Origin: Chitinivibrionales bacterium
GTDB lineage: Bacteria; Fibrobacterota; Chitinivibrionia; Chitinivibrionales; WJMI01
Reading direction: 5' to 3'
Assembly (NCBI GenBank): GCA_014728015.1
Contig: WJMI01000019.1
Span: 1 to 35,451 of the forward strand
DNA: 35,451 nt
A program made the translations under genes and the position numbers. How positions within the stretch are numbered: the stretch's first letter is position 1; every line of letters starts with the position of its first letter. The notes under the pieces are model-generated. The model was not told where the DNA came from. It ran no database searches and was given only the letters and a program-made list of their open reading frames with translations. This document shows positions 1 to 7,390 of this stretch, piece by piece.

Positions 1-36
1 CCCCATGACTCCCGTGCCGCCGGTTATCAGGATCAT
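1..36 (-). CDS. N-terminus of a Rossmann-fold NAD(P)-dependent sugar epimerase/dehydratase (cut by window edge)
   Basis: Only the first 12 codons lie in the window. They read MILITGGTGVMG, the first beta strand plus the glycine-rich GGTGxxG dinucleotide-binding turn typical of extended short-chain dehydrogenases acting on nucleotide sugars. The ATG (36-34) overlaps the TGA stop of the upstream glycosyltransferase as ATGA, so the two are translationally coupled in one operon. The family is clear from the motif and from the ArnA-like enzyme two genes upstream. The substrate cannot be told from 12 residues. Confidence 0.72.
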   Translation of the reverse strand, partial: MILITGGTGVMG

Positions 37-770
37 CGCGGTCTCCCGTACCGTCCGAGCACGTACCGGCCCATCGACCGCAGCACGCGCAGGCCGTACG
101 TCACCGGATTCAGGTATGATCGCTCGGCGCCGTAATGCGTGGGAATAGGCAGCTCGCCGATTGCAAGCCCCAGCGCCCGCGCGGAAGCGATCATCTCCAG
201 GTCGAAATCAAAACTCCGGCTGAGCGTTTCAAACCGGATCGTATCAAGCGCCCGGCGGCTGTAAAACATGAACCCGCTGTGATAGTCGGACATTGACAGT
301 CCGAAGACACGATTTTCAAAGAACGTCAGAAACTTTCCCGCAACGTATTTATACCGCGGCATGCCGCCGGAAAGGGCGGCGCCGGATGCTATGCGCGATC
401 CCTGAAGGATATCGTATCCGCGGTCGCGCATCGTATCCATGAATTGCGGTATGACCTCGGGAGGATACTGCCCGTCGGCATGCAGGCATGCCGCCATATC
501 ACACCCATCGTTTCTGCACAACGATAATGCCTTTTGCGCGACAGCACCGTATCCCCTGTTCTGCTCATAATGGACCGCCCGGATCTTTCTGTTTGACTGC
601 GTGAGACTGTATACCACGCTCCCGGTCAGGTCCGTTGAACCATCGTTAATGATCCAGCATGATACGAGACGCGGCCATACTGTCTCGGGCACCCGCTTGA
701 TGACCCCGTACAGCGTAGCCGCCGCATTATACGCGGGCACGAATATCGACAGCCTCGCGTCACTCAGCAT
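33..770 (-). CDS. Family 2 glycosyltransferase, dolichol-phosphate-mannose-synthase/ArnC-like
   Basis: A 245-residue GT-A enzyme expected to transfer a sugar from a nucleotide donor to a lipid carrier or growing glycan at the cytoplasmic membrane face. Visible motifs are the N-terminal FVPAYN strand, the donor-binding NDGSTD, the metal-binding HADGQYPPE (variant of DADGQ), QGSR, and a late HSGFMFYSR acceptor loop. It has no C-terminal membrane helices, unlike ArnC/GtrB, so it is soluble or peripheral. I start it at the ATG at 770 because that gives the sequence MLSDARLSIFVPAYN and overlaps the stop of the upstream ArnA-like gene by a few bases; the longer frame to 863 reads back into that gene. 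It ends in an ATGA overlap with the next gene. The exact sugar and acceptor are unknown. Confidence 0.88.
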   Translation of the reverse strand: MLSDARLSIFVPAYNAAATLYGVIKRVPETVWPRLVSCWIINDGSTDLTGSVVYSLTQSNRKIRAVHYEQNRGYGAVAQKALSLCRNDGCDMAACLHADGQYPPEVIPQFMDTMRDRGYDILQGSRIASGAALSGGMPRYKYVAGKFLTFFENRVFGLSMSDYHSGFMFYSRRALDTIRFETLSRSFDFDLEMIASARALGLAIGELPIPTHYGAERSYLNPVTYGLRVLRSMGRYVLGRYGRPR

Positions 771-1858
771 GCCTCCCTTGGAGCACAATCGGCTCCGTAT
801 TCCCTGATATAGTGCGCCATGGTGTGGCGCAACGCCGTGTCGAGATCGGTTTTCGGTTCCCATTCGAGCAGCGACCGGGCCTTGGTAATATCGGGCATGC
901 GTCTATCCGAATCCTCGTATCCAGCGCCGTAAAACGACTCACCGCTGACACGATCCATGCACGGCGCCTCGGGGGCGATCCGCGGGCACAGCTCCCGGTA
1001 TATCGAGAGCATCTTTTCAGCCAGCCCGGCAATAGTGACTTCGTTGCCGGGATGTCCCACGTTGAAAATCCGGCCTTTCGCGGCATCGGGCCGCTCAAGC
1101 ATGCGCACTACCGCATCGACCGCATCGTCTATGTACGTAAAGCATCGCCTGGCGCGGCCCCCGTCGACAAGCTTCAGCGGTTTCCCCGTCATGAGCGCCT
1201 CCATGAAACACGCTAAAACGCGCGGCACCCCGGAACCGTCGATCCCGGGGATATAGTCCATGCGCGGCCCGATGAAATTGAACGGGCGCACGATGGTATA
1301 CTCAAGCCCCTGCTCGAACCCGTAGGCGTAAATGACGCGCTCCAGGAGTTGTTTCGCGGCGGCATAGCTCCACCGCTGCGCCCCCACCGGGCCCAGAATC
1401 ATGGGCGAGGTGTCTTCGGAAAGCACGAAACGTGCCGGGTCATCAGCCGCCTCGGGCGCATACCGCCCAATGGTCTTTCCGTACACTTCAGAGGTCGAAA
1501 AATGAATGAGCCACTTCCCCCGGGCCGCGCACATCCGGACCACCTCCAGCGGGCGATTGAAATTAATATCAATGACATCGAGCGGGACCGTGGTATAGAG
1601 CGAGGGATTGCAGAGGGCAACGAGCGAGATGACAATGTCCGCCCGCTCGATGTGCTCCGCAAGCCCGGGTGTGTCGTAGATATCCAGGTGGACAAAGGTG
1701 ATGTTGTCGCGGTCGAGCAGGCGCCGGATCTTGTCGGAGGTGATATCAATCGCGCGGATGTCGCGCCATGACTCGCGCACCAGTCGAGAAAGCAGGTGGG
1801 ATCCGATGAAACCACCTGCTCCGAGTATGCAGAGTGATGTGGTCCGAGGGTCGCGCAT
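764..1858 (-). CDS. NAD-dependent nucleotide-sugar dehydrogenase/decarboxylase, ArnA C-terminal-domain-like
   Basis: A 364-aa extended SDR enzyme. The N-terminal GAGGFIGS is the NAD-binding turn. The protein follows the E. coli ArnA dehydrogenase domain almost motif for motif: STSEVYG (S123, E124), RWSYAAAKQLLERVIYAYG (Y165, K169), LVDGGRARRCFTYI, FYGAGYEDSDRRMPD (R320) and a final LEWEPK. These correspond to the ArnA residues recalled as S433, E434, Y463, K467 and R619, which oxidise and decarboxylate UDP-glucuronate to UDP-4-keto-pentose. The N-terminal formyltransferase half of ArnA is absent, so this is a stand-alone dehydrogenase. The alternative is a UDP-xylose synthase or related 4-keto-sugar enzyme. 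The start at 1858 lies 2 nt after the stop of the preceding gene, and the end overlaps the GT2 gene. Confidence 0.85.
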   Translation of the reverse strand: MRDPRTTSLCILGAGGFIGSHLLSRLVRESWRDIRAIDITSDKIRRLLDRDNITFVHLDIYDTPGLAEHIERADIVISLVALCNPSLYTTVPLDVIDINFNRPLEVVRMCAARGKWLIHFSTSEVYGKTIGRYAPEAADDPARFVLSEDTSPMILGPVGAQRWSYAAAKQLLERVIYAYGFEQGLEYTIVRPFNFIGPRMDYIPGIDGSGVPRVLACFMEALMTGKPLKLVDGGRARRCFTYIDDAVDAVVRMLERPDAAKGRIFNVGHPGNEVTIAGLAEKMLSIYRELCPRIAPEAPCMDRVSGESFYGAGYEDSDRRMPDITKARSLLEWEPKTDLDTALRHTMAHYIREYGADCAPREAC

Positions 1859-1860
1859 GC

Positions 1861-2250
1861 TTACTGTTTGACAGTGAACTCGCCGGAAACCGCGAATACG
1901 GCATCATCCGTGTAATCATACACTTTGATCTGGCAGTCGGTGCCCACCTGATCGGCCGTCGGCGTCCATTTCATGGACGTGCTGTCGGCGGGATCGATGG
2001 ACCCGCTCGCGAGTTCCTCACTCACGATTCCGTCCTCCTTGAGGAACCGGACGCCTACCGCGCTGACATTGTCATCGTTGACTTTCCACCTGACCGTGTA
2101 TTCGGTGCCGACATCCCATGATTCTCCGCCCGAAGGATTTGTCACTTCGAGGGGATCATCATTGCCGTTGCCGTTGTCGTCATTACACAATGACCCCATC
2201 AGGACAAAACACAGGGAGCCCAGGCCCAGAATCGCTGCTATTCGTCTCAC
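1861..2250 (-). CDS. Small exported protein with one Kre9/KNH-like beta-sandwich module
   Basis: About 129 aa. A hydrophobic signal segment (residues 4-20) ends in GSLC, a poor lipobox because Leu sits at -1, so lipidation is possible but unproven. An acidic/Asn/Gly linker follows, then one module of about 95 residues starting VTNPSGGESWDVG and ending VSGEFTVKQ. The pattern NP.GGE.W..G....V.W matches the Ser/Thr-rich Kre9/KNH-type modules of bacterial surface proteins. The same module forms the C-terminus of the propeller lipoprotein two genes upstream. An excellent AGGAGG (minus strand, 2259-2264) precedes two tandem GTG codons at 2253 and 2250; spacing of 5 versus 8 nt favours 2250. Likely a periplasmic or surface accessory of the neighbouring barrel; function unknown. 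Confidence 0.75.
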   Translation of the reverse strand: MRRIAAILGLGSLCFVLMGSLCNDDNGNGNDDPLEVTNPSGGESWDVGTEYTVRWKVNDDNVSAVGVRFLKEDGIVSEELASGSIDPADSTSMKWTPTADQVGTDCQIKVYDYTDDAVFAVSGEFTVKQ

Positions 2251-2287
2251 CACACCAACCTCCTTTTTCTCAGGGTTTCGGATGTAT

Positions 2288-3463
2288 CTAGAACATGGTT
2301 GATTTCACACCAATTCCAACGGTCCATGACTGAAGGAAATCCTCCCAGTCGGGAGCGCCCCACTTCCCAAACGGCTCATCGTTGTATTTGTCGGCCCGAT
2401 CGGGATCGTTCTTGCTGTCGTTGATCGGCAGCGAGACCGCCACGAATATGGGAAACTTGTCTCTCGAGAATTCCAGGCCGTAGTTGAGCGATGCGGTCCA
2501 GGCCTTGTGATCGGGATCCGGGAATGGATCATAGCCGTCAATATCAGTCGTTGCGGTAAAGTTGGGGACCCACGCCACGCCGAACATCCCGGTGAACGTG
2601 ATGCCGAACGAGTGGACAAAGTGTTCGACTCCCCGGTAGCCATAGTACACCGCAAGCGTCAGGCTTGGCGGCGTATACGCGCCGAGCTTGTTTTCACCGT
2701 AGGGCTTGAAGACATAATCGAATCGCTTGCGGTCTTCAGCGGCCATGGCATCCAGCTGCTCATCCGTGTAGTCGAAATGCTCGTTTTCACCCCTCAAATT
2801 GAGCGCGACAGGATACGAAAACGTCAGGTCCCCTACCCACAAGCCGTCTTCCACGTCTCGTGTATACCCGAGCCCGAGGCTCAAGCCCAGGAGGCCGGAC
2901 CCTTTCTGAAGGCTGGTTGGAAGGTAGAGTTCTTCGTTCTCTTTTCCCCGCTTGATATCGTACTGACCCGTCGGGAGTGTTACCGAACCGAGAATCGAAT
3001 ACTGCCCCTGCATGCCGAAATTCTTGGTGATATCGATAATAACGTCCGCAAGCCCGCCCGTCACCTCGGTCTTGTCGTCGTAGTTGGTTTGCGGCTGAAG
3101 CGACCCGACTTTGGAAACGATGGGGACCGTTGCCCCGAGAATGACCGTCCATGTCGGCTTCCAGCTCAGCCGGGTCTTCACTTGTTTCTGGTTGTAATTC
3201 TGGCCCATGGTGGCGGTGTACATGATCTCGGCATCGATAAGGCCGCCGGAAACGCCCTTGCCGATCCATCTCACGCCGCCGCCGCCGCCGCCGGACCCGC
3301 CGGCGCCGCATCCGCCGACACTCACCCAGGGAAGCATTGCCACGTCCGCGGCCGCGGGATCGAATGCCTTCGCCCTGCGCGCGGAGGTTACCCAGCACGC
3401 GGCCGCACAAGCGGCAACAGCCGCGAGCCCGAGTCCAACGATGATCCTACTTCTCTTTGACAT
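2288..3463 (-). CDS. Outer-membrane beta-barrel protein with glycine-rich N-terminal segment
   Basis: 391 aa. An N-terminal signal (SKRSRIIVG then an Ala-rich core) could be cleaved after AKA near residue 33. A strikingly glycine-rich stretch follows (about residues 50-63), and then a long run of alternating amphipathic strands such as GLLGLSLGLGY, LTLAVYYGY and WTVGIGVK. The last residue is Phe, the usual C-terminal signal for BAM-dependent barrel insertion. I see no family motif that fixes a substrate. General resemblance is to transporter-like barrels of the MetA-pathway/OMP type, which is only a fold-level guess. An AAGGAG (minus, 3472-3477) lies 8 nt from the ATG at 3463 and 5 nt from a GTG at 3466, so I choose 3463. 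It sits between two exported proteins that share a module, suggesting a surface complex or secretion unit. Confidence 0.78.
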   Translation of the reverse strand: MSKRSRIIVGLGLAAVAACAAACWVTSARRAKAFDPAAADVAMLPWVSVGGCGAGGSGGGGGGVRWIGKGVSGGLIDAEIMYTATMGQNYNQKQVKTRLSWKPTWTVILGATVPIVSKVGSLQPQTNYDDKTEVTGGLADVIIDITKNFGMQGQYSILGSVTLPTGQYDIKRGKENEELYLPTSLQKGSGLLGLSLGLGYTRDVEDGLWVGDLTFSYPVALNLRGENEHFDYTDEQLDAMAAEDRKRFDYVFKPYGENKLGAYTPPSLTLAVYYGYRGVEHFVHSFGITFTGMFGVAWVPNFTATTDIDGYDPFPDPDHKAWTASLNYGLEFSRDKFPIFVAVSLPINDSKNDPDRADKYNDEPFGKWGAPDWEDFLQSWTVGIGVKSTMF

Positions 3464-3490
3464 CACGAGTACTCCTTCAATGCTTCGCGT

Positions 3491-4906
3491 TCAGTTCTGC
3501 GTGGCGAATTCTCCCGACAGCGCGTATGAAGACGGATTGATAAAATCGTACACCTTGATGTAGCACTCGTTGCTGACCTGATCGCCGGCCACTACCCAGT
3601 TGTACGACGTCGAATCGACCACCGCGATGCCGTGATCGAGAAAATCGGCATCGACCTGCGTGCCGCCTTCCAGAAACAAGGCAACGCCTACCGTCTTTAT
3701 ATTCGAGTCGTTCACCTGCCATTCGATCGTCACCGTGTCGCCCACGCTGAAGGCATCACCTGAATCGGGCTCGACAACGGTCAAGCTGCTCTGGGAAGAA
3801 CCTGTCCCCTGGTTGCCGTCCCAGACATAGGGCGTGGAAGTAATGTTAAGCCCCTCGGCGACTTTCACGATCTCTTTTGTGGTAAGATCTATCAGGATCG
3901 CATCGGCTGTCTCCACGTCAATCACGCCCAGGGCGGAAACGAGGTTACTGTTATTGGTCCATTCCGGATCCTGAAGCTGCGCATAGGGCGACATCACAGG
4001 GATGAAATCCTGGACCGTGTTGGTATTGTCCACGATAAACACCACATCGTGCTGTTCAATCCGGCCTTCCGCGTTGGTTTTCGGGTATGACGGGTCCGAG
4101 ACAAAGGAGCCGTCGAGGTTCTGCACGCCCTGGAAGTTAAGAAACAGCATTCTGTTCTCGTTATCAGGATCGGGCGATATCGAGGGATTGCACACCTGCA
4201 AGCCTTCGTTGATAAGCGTGAGCTGGTCTGACTGGAGATCATAGAACGCCGCATCGCCATAGCCGGTGGCAAGATATCTGCCGCTCGATGACAGTCCGCC
4301 GTTCATGGGATAGGGCGCAAGTTCGGATGAAGATTGCACGGTTGCGGATGCGCCGGAAAGCGTGACCTTTGCCTTGTAGGTCTTTCCGTCAACTGAAGCC
4401 AATTGTCCGGTGGTCACCAGAAACACGTCGGAGAAGATTACGTACAGGTCCCCGTTGGAATCCTGCCACCAGTGCGGTTCAACACCGCTTGCATCGACAA
4501 GGACCGGCTCCGCATTCTCGTCCAGGGCCTGTATATAGGCACCGTGTGAAGTGTTTCCTTGAAGCAGGGCATAGGCGACAAATCCGCCGTCCGGGGATAT
4601 GATCGGACTGTCGGCGTTGATGTTGTCCTTGCCGGACGGTTTCTTGAGGAGCACGGGCTCGGGATCGGGCAGCGTGAAATCCACGAAGTACACCCAGCGC
4701 GTTCCGCCCTTCTTGCGCGTGTAAGCGAGCTTGACCGTGCCGCCGCCCACAAAACTTCCGACCGCCCCTGCTGATGCCAGAGTGACAGGGTCTTCGGGTG
4801 GCTCAAACTGCGTCGGCTGGTAGCACGACCCCAGCACGAGCGCCAGAGCAATCGCCGCGATCAGAAATACTTTCCGGCAAGATTTTCCATCTGACGGATT
4901 TTTCAT
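3491..4906 (-). CDS. Lipoprotein: TolB/WD40-like propeller plus C-terminal Kre9/KNH-like module
   Basis: 471 aa. The signal peptide ends in the lipobox LGSC with Cys28 as the lipidated residue. Residues about 45-370 carry repeated ISPDGG and SSSGRYLATG motifs of a TolB/PD40-like beta-propeller. Residues about 376-471 are a Kre9/KNH-like module almost parallel to the whole mature part of the small protein at 1861-2250 (NDSNIKTVGV versus NDDNVSAVGV, IKVYD, SGEF). The propeller also shares GGLSSxGRxLATGY and CNxSISP with the middle of the giant lipoprotein at 13652-16711, so the two belong to one paralogous family, perhaps TIGR02171 of Fibrobacter (from memory). The start at 4906 is set by AAGGAG (4916-4921, minus) 9 nt upstream and by a normal signal peptide. 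First gene of its operon. Likely surface-exposed; ligand unknown. Confidence 0.85.
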   Translation of the reverse strand: MKNPSDGKSCRKVFLIAAIALALVLGSCYQPTQFEPPEDPVTLASAGAVGSFVGGGTVKLAYTRKKGGTRWVYFVDFTLPDPEPVLLKKPSGKDNINADSPIISPDGGFVAYALLQGNTSHGAYIQALDENAEPVLVDASGVEPHWWQDSNGDLYVIFSDVFLVTTGQLASVDGKTYKAKVTLSGASATVQSSSELAPYPMNGGLSSSGRYLATGYGDAAFYDLQSDQLTLINEGLQVCNPSISPDPDNENRMLFLNFQGVQNLDGSFVSDPSYPKTNAEGRIEQHDVVFIVDNTNTVQDFIPVMSPYAQLQDPEWTNNSNLVSALGVIDVETADAILIDLTTKEIVKVAEGLNITSTPYVWDGNQGTGSSQSSLTVVEPDSGDAFSVGDTVTIEWQVNDSNIKTVGVALFLEGGTQVDADFLDHGIAVVDSTSYNWVVAGDQVSNECYIKVYDFINPSSYALSGEFATQN

Positions 4907-4972
4907 GGATACGTACTCCTTACTTCGGTGTCTGCACGGCAACAGGAGACTTCACGTTCAAGGGAATTGGTT

Positions 4973-4988
4973 GTTTAACCAGTTAAAC
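4973..4988. promoter_or_regulatory. 16-bp perfect dyad, candidate operator
   Basis: The sequence GTTTAACCAGTTAAAC is a perfect inverted repeat with 7-bp arms around a 2-bp CA centre. It lies 67 bp upstream of the propeller-lipoprotein start and just downstream of the candidate minus-strand promoter, the usual position for a dimeric repressor site. Its AT-rich arms stand out in GC-rich DNA. The bound regulator is unknown. Confidence 0.45.
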
Positions 4989-4999
4989 CGCGGCAAAGC

Positions 5000-5028
5000 A
5001 CTCTAAGAGTTTCAGGCAAGTGTGCAAA
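5000..5028 (-). promoter_or_regulatory. Candidate sigma-70-like promoter for the lipoprotein/barrel/ArnA-like operon
   Basis: Read on the minus strand, TTTGCA (5028-5023) and TAGAGT (5005-5000) are separated by 17 bp; each matches 4 of 6 consensus positions. Transcription would start near 4993, placing the dyad at 4973-4988 at about +5 to +20. Weak matches, so tentative. Confidence 0.3.
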
Positions 5029-5294
5029 CACTCTGCCCGGCAGGACTGCTCGTGTAGATGCCCCTTTTCCCCTCGTGCCATGCTTCAAACGATAATCAAA
5101 ACCAAGATTTGCAATATACTACATCTCTCTGCCATTTCAGGGTCTTTTTAGGCTTGCCAAAGCTCGAATTTCGCCAAAATGGTACGCCTAACTTGAGCAA
5201 AACGCGCCACTTACCCGAGACGGCCCTACCGGGGGTTCCTCCACCCGGCCCGCGCACCACTCCCGCTTCTTCACGAGTGCGAGCCGCTCCGATA

Positions 5295-5323
5295 TGGACC
5301 TGCAGAACCTATTTTGGTATATA
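5295..5323 (+). promoter_or_regulatory. Candidate promoter for the CE3-like SGNH gene
   Basis: TGGACC (5295-5300) and TATATA (5318-5323) are 17 bp apart, each 4 of 6 to the sigma-70 consensus, in an AT-rich patch. The predicted start near 5330 coincides with the left arm of a nested hairpin, so the transcript would begin with that structure. Confidence 0.32.
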
Positions 5324-5327
5324 GTGG

Positions 5328-5367
5328 CGAGGGACCTCGACCGGAACGCTTCCGGCCTTTTCCCTCG
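5328..5367 (+). promoter_or_regulatory. Nested hairpin in the 5' leader
   Basis: An outer 7-bp stem, CGAGGGA (5328-5334) with TCCCTCG (5361-5367), encloses a 6-bp inner hairpin, CCGGAA (5341-5346) with TTCCGG (5350-5355) around CGC. The inner hairpin is followed by CCTTTT. It could be a leader structure or attenuator for the downstream gene. I do not recognise it as a known riboswitch. Confidence 0.45.
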
Positions 5368-5450
5368 TTGAGTCGGGGTACCAGAAAGACGCCTGAAGCA
5401 CGATCTTAATTTAATTGATGCCCGACGTTTTCAGCCATTCGGGAACGACC

Positions 5451-7304
5451 ATGCGCCGTTTTTGCGGCATGCGACGGAATGCTTCTTTGCCGGCCGCCGT
5501 ATTGAGTGCGCTACTCATGGGACTGGCCTCGCGCTGCATCCTCGAAAACCCGACAAAACCCCCATTCCCGAACCCGCGTATCGTCGCGATGTCCGACACG
5601 GTGGTCTCGGTACACGACACAATTACACTTCATGCCGCGCGCTGCAAGGGAAGCGACTCGATATATGCCTATATCTGGTCACTTGACGGCGGCGCGACAG
5701 CTTTTCCTGCTTCTGATAGTGCGATACCAGCATGGTGGATGCCGGCAGACACCGGCGAGAACACTGTCCTGGTGAGAGGACTGGGCGTGAACGGAAGCGA
5801 GTCCGATCCCGACACGATCATTGTGACGGTCCGGCTCAATGCCCCCTCGGTGAAGATTATCACCGGTGATACCACGATACACGCGCATGACACCCTCGTG
5901 ATCCGGGCGTCTGCCCGGGATTCGAACGGTACAGTGATCGAATGCCTCTGGTCAAGCGACATTGCCGGGGCGGACACGGCCCGCGCCGACTCGTTTGTCA
6001 TGGTTCCCTCCCTGGCGGACACCGGCATTCGCACGGTTACCGTGCGCTCGCGTGACGACGATTCGCTGGTTTCCGCGGCGGATTCCGTTCGCATAACGGT
6101 TTTCGCCGGGCATCCCTGGATCGCGCCAGTCAACGACACCGCGGTCTCGGCGCAGGACACGCTTCGCGTGTGTATATCCGCGGGCGATTCAAACGGCGCA
6201 ATCCAACACTACCTGTGGGACCTGGACGGCGGCGGATGGGACGATACACTCGCGGCCCCCTGTCGCAGCATCCCATACGGTGGCGCGGATTCACTGCGCG
6301 TGACAGTGGCCGCGGTCGATGCCGACGGGTTCACGGCGCCCGCGGAATTCATCGTGACATTCAACCTGGCACCCGCCATACCGTCGGTGTCCGCCCCTCC
6401 CGATACCGTATTGTTCCGGCTGCGAGACTCGACATTCATCCGCGGAGAGCTGGACTTCGCCTTCGCATCCACCGATCCGGACGGCCCCGATGACAGCCTG
6501 TACTATTCACTGTATCTCGGGCCCGGCCCGGGCTCGCTGTCCCGCATGTACGCCGGCCATGATACAACATACGCTCTTTCAAGTATCGATACCGGCCTGT
6601 ACTACTGGCGCCTGACCGCGCGTGATATCTACGGGAACACGTCTTTGCGCGAAGACTCCATGCGCTGCATGCTGGAGCATGATGTGTGTTTTATCGGGCA
6701 TTCGATTGTCAAGGGGCTGGGCGGCGCATCGGGGCACGGCGGGTTCAGGCAAAACGTCCTTGAAGGACTGCGGGACGACCCCGGCAGGTTCCGCGCGTTC
6801 AACGCCGCCGGCCCCCTTGTCACCGGCTCGATGGACAATGCTGACGACGATTCATGCTTGGCCGTATCGGGTGCCACCTCGTGGGAAATCCTCGACACAC
6901 TCGCGCTCCATCCCGAAACCGAATCCGATATATGGGTGCTCATGGTCGGGGTCAACGGCGACATGTACGGCTACTGGGAGCGCTACTACTCGCGCAAGCT
7001 CATTGACTCCGTGCTCGTGCGCAATACGGATGCGTTTTTGTATATACTCGGCGGTCTGCCGCTTCCGGACACCGTGGCAAGCTACCGGCACACCCGCCTG
7101 TACAGCTTCAACGACATGCTCGACAGCCTCGCCGGGGCCAGGCGGGATGAAGGATACAACACCCGCTATGTCGATGCATTCTCTGCAGTGGCCCCGGACT
7201 CCACATTCGACTCAACACTGTTCGTCGATATGCTGCACCCCAACCAAGACGGGTACGATCGTATCGCCGAAGAAATACTGCGGGTGATGCGTGATGATTT
7301 CTGA
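5451..7304 (+). CDS. Exported multi-domain protein: three PKD/Ig-like repeats, FN3-like domain, C-terminal CE3-like SGNH hydrolase
   Basis: 617 aa. A signal peptide (MRRFCGMRRN, then hydrophobic to residue 26) ends at ASRC, where Arg at -1 makes lipidation doubtful. Three repeats of about 90 residues follow, each with DT-x-S-x-DTL and a W-xLDGG or LW core, like PKD/Ig domains. An FN3-like segment ends in YYWRLTARD. The C-terminal 200 residues form an SGNH fold: block I is IGHSIVKG (S418), with GHS in place of GDS, then GGFRQN, VSGATSWEIL, VLMVGVNGD (block III) and DMLHPNQDGY (D593, H596). Order and motifs resemble CE3 acetyl-xylan esterases. I prefer the ATG at 5451 because it gives a normal signal peptide; TTG 5415 or ATG 5418 in the same frame are alternatives. 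Probably deacylates or acylates a polysaccharide outside the cell. Confidence 0.82.
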   Translation: MRRFCGMRRNASLPAAVLSALLMGLASRCILENPTKPPFPNPRIVAMSDTVVSVHDTITLHAARCKGSDSIYAYIWSLDGGATAFPASDSAIPAWWMPADTGENTVLVRGLGVNGSESDPDTIIVTVRLNAPSVKIITGDTTIHAHDTLVIRASARDSNGTVIECLWSSDIAGADTARADSFVMVPSLADTGIRTVTVRSRDDDSLVSAADSVRITVFAGHPWIAPVNDTAVSAQDTLRVCISAGDSNGAIQHYLWDLDGGGWDDTLAAPCRSIPYGGADSLRVTVAAVDADGFTAPAEFIVTFNLAPAIPSVSAPPDTVLFRLRDSTFIRGELDFAFASTDPDGPDDSLYYSLYLGPGPGSLSRMYAGHDTTYALSSIDTGLYYWRLTARDIYGNTSLREDSMRCMLEHDVCFIGHSIVKGLGGASGHGGFRQNVLEGLRDDPGRFRAFNAAGPLVTGSMDNADDDSCLAVSGATSWEILDTLALHPETESDIWVLMVGVNGDMYGYWERYYSRKLIDSVLVRNTDAFLYILGGLPLPDTVASYRHTRLYSFNDMLDSLAGARRDEGYNTRYVDAFSAVAPDSTFDSTLFVDMLHPNQDGYDRIAEEILRVMRDDF

Positions 7305-7390
7305 GCCACGAAAAGCGGCTCTGATCGCGCGGCCGCAGCGACTGGTTCGCAATTACGTATCGGGAGAATACTCTTGTTGGATAGCAGGCC

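Larger units (their letters stand above)
4907..5450. other. 544-bp divergent intergenic control region
   Basis: No convincing gene lies between the two divergent transcription units. One open frame (5058-5324, plus) has no ribosome site, no domain and a composition unlike its neighbours. The region is visibly more AT-rich in its left half. It contains a likely minus-strand promoter with a 16-bp dyad, and a possible plus-strand promoter followed by a nested hairpin, listed separately. A further weak GC-rich inverted repeat (CCGGG/CCCGG, around 5230-5250) was noted but not called. Confidence 0.6.

Noticed and set aside
5058-5324. 88-aa open frame on the plus strand in the divergent gap
   Set aside because: No ribosome site, no recognisable domain, low-complexity Pro/Thr-rich end, and it overlaps the candidate promoter and operator sequences.
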